Assembly (NCBI GenBank): GCA_937922175.1
Contig: CAKZUU010000044.1
Span: 1-6,541, forward strand
Length of the DNA stretch: 6,541 nt
Origin: an uncultured Gemmataceae bacterium
GTDB lineage: Bacteria; Planctomycetota; Planctomycetia; Gemmatales; Gemmataceae
Reading direction: 5' to 3'
Shown piece after piece: positions 5,875 to 6,541 of this stretch. Under the pieces are notes generated by a model. The model did no database searches. It saw only the letters and a list, made by a program, of their open reading frames with translations, and was not told the origin of the DNA. Numbering within the stretch: position 1 is the first letter of the stretch; each line of letters opens with the position of its first letter. Position numbers and translations under genes: made by a program.

Positions 5875-6541
5875 TTAGCGCACGCCCGAGCGATGCCGCC
5901 AGTTTTCTTCCGCATTGCTCGGGCGAAGGTAAAGCGGTTCGAGTGTCCAGTAATCGGCGAATTGACCTCGCCGCCAGCGCCCGATGCCCAGGCGAAGCAA
6001 TGTCTCGGCTCGCACCTCCCGATCCGCCAGGGGCACTTGCGGTTGGTTGGGCGAGAGGTCGTTCTCCACGAGCGACAACCCCGGACCACTGACCCAAACC
6101 TCGGGTGTCAGCGTCTGACGCCACACGCTCGCCTCGACGATCTGCATCGCTTGTTCCCGCCACTCCTCCTGGTCGCGGTGGAATCGCTGAGCGTAGAGCC
6201 GGCCTTGTTGGGCATCAGCAAGAACGACGACGGTGGAGGCCTCCTTCGCGGATTGCTCGACGATGCCGTGAAACGTGGGAATTGCGATGACACGACCGCC
6301 GGTCGCGTAGGCCAGCACCTTCGCGGACATGATGCCCACTCGCAGCCCGGTGTAGCTTCCCGGTCCGATACTGACGACGACTCCATCCAATTCTCGGACC
6401 TGCCAGCCCGCCGCCCGGCATAGCTCCACGACCGCGGGCACCAGATCGCGGGCATGGCGTCGAGATTCCTCGAGCCGTCGTTCACCTAGCAATCGATCGC
6501 CCTTTGCCACCGCTACTCTCCCGACGCGGCCCGAGGTTTCG
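5875..6541 (-). CDS. tsaB: tRNA threonylcarbamoyladenosine synthesis protein TsaB (partial, first codons off the right edge)
   Basis: TsaB (YeaZ) is the inactive partner that binds and activates TsaD, which with TsaE transfers threonylcarbamoyl from TC-AMP onto A37 of ANN-decoding tRNAs in the cytoplasm. The visible 221 residues start ETSGRVGRVAVAKGDRLLG, the family's N-terminal strand that normally follows a short M-x-I-L-A-L/I, so only about 5-8 residues are missing. The diagnostic VSIGPGSYTGLRVG is at visible residues 56-69, followed by the helix SAKVLAYATGGRVIAIPTF. The second half shows VLADAQQGRLY (106-116) and the usual C-terminal EPLYLRPSNAEENWR (201-215). Length fits the family (about 220-240). 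A GTG at 6510 could be mistaken for the start, but that would remove the conserved first strand, so the gene is called open to the edge. Upstream neighbours are unseen. It converges with the second lipoprotein gene. Confidence 0.97.
   Translation of the reverse strand, partial: ETSGRVGRVAVAKGDRLLGERRLEESRRHARDLVPAVVELCRAAGWQVRELDGVVVSIGPGSYTGLRVGIMSAKVLAYATGGRVIAIPTFHGIVEQSAKEASTVVVLADAQQGRLYAQRFHRDQEEWREQAMQIVEASVWRQTLTPEVWVSGPGLSLVENDLSPNQPQVPLADREVRAETLLRLGIGRWRRGQFADYWTLEPLYLRPSNAEENWRHRSGVR

Overview
The window is GC-rich bacterial DNA, most likely from a member of the Planctomycetota. This is an inference from two very short Cys-rich lipoprotein-like genes beginning MR-x-R, a MoeA fused to a periplasmic-binding-protein-like domain, and the general protein style; there is no rRNA marker in the window. 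It holds six protein-coding genes, two of them cut by the window edges, and no RNA genes, insertion sequences or CRISPR.

Left two thirds (1-4641), all on the minus strand and read right to left: a compact three-gene operon. The first gene is a standard-length MoeA (416 aa). It is followed after 43 nt by a second MoeA carrying a C-terminal PBP-like domain (659 aa). One nucleotide after that begins an AarF/ABC1/UbiB family kinase-like protein, which runs off the left edge. The two MoeA proteins should act at the last step of molybdenum (or tungsten) cofactor synthesis, inserting the metal oxyanion into adenylylated molybdopterin. They differ in an informative way: the fused one keeps the family KPGKP motif, the unfused one has RPASP there.

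Middle (4642-5804): a 311-nt divergent intergenic region, then two small plus-strand genes (59 and 98 aa) for Cys-rich lipoprotein-like proteins with matching signal peptides (MR-x-R...LLAT...GC). They are paralogue-like and appear to be separate transcription units. After the first comes a strong GC-rich hairpin and then a likely intrinsic terminator. Directly abutting that terminator is a good sigma70-type promoter (TTGGCC, 17-nt spacer, CATAAT) for the second. Its predicted leader of about 175 nt begins with a sequence that folds on paper into a compact three-way junction, the least explained signal in the window.

Right end (5875-6541, minus strand): tsaB, the TsaD partner in tRNA t6A37 synthesis, lacking only the first few codons. 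It converges on the second lipoprotein gene.

Most of this is core metabolism. The points worth following up are the paired and divergent MoeA proteins with their linked ABC1 kinase, and the structured leader of the second lipoprotein gene. I see no evidence for a defence system or mobile element.
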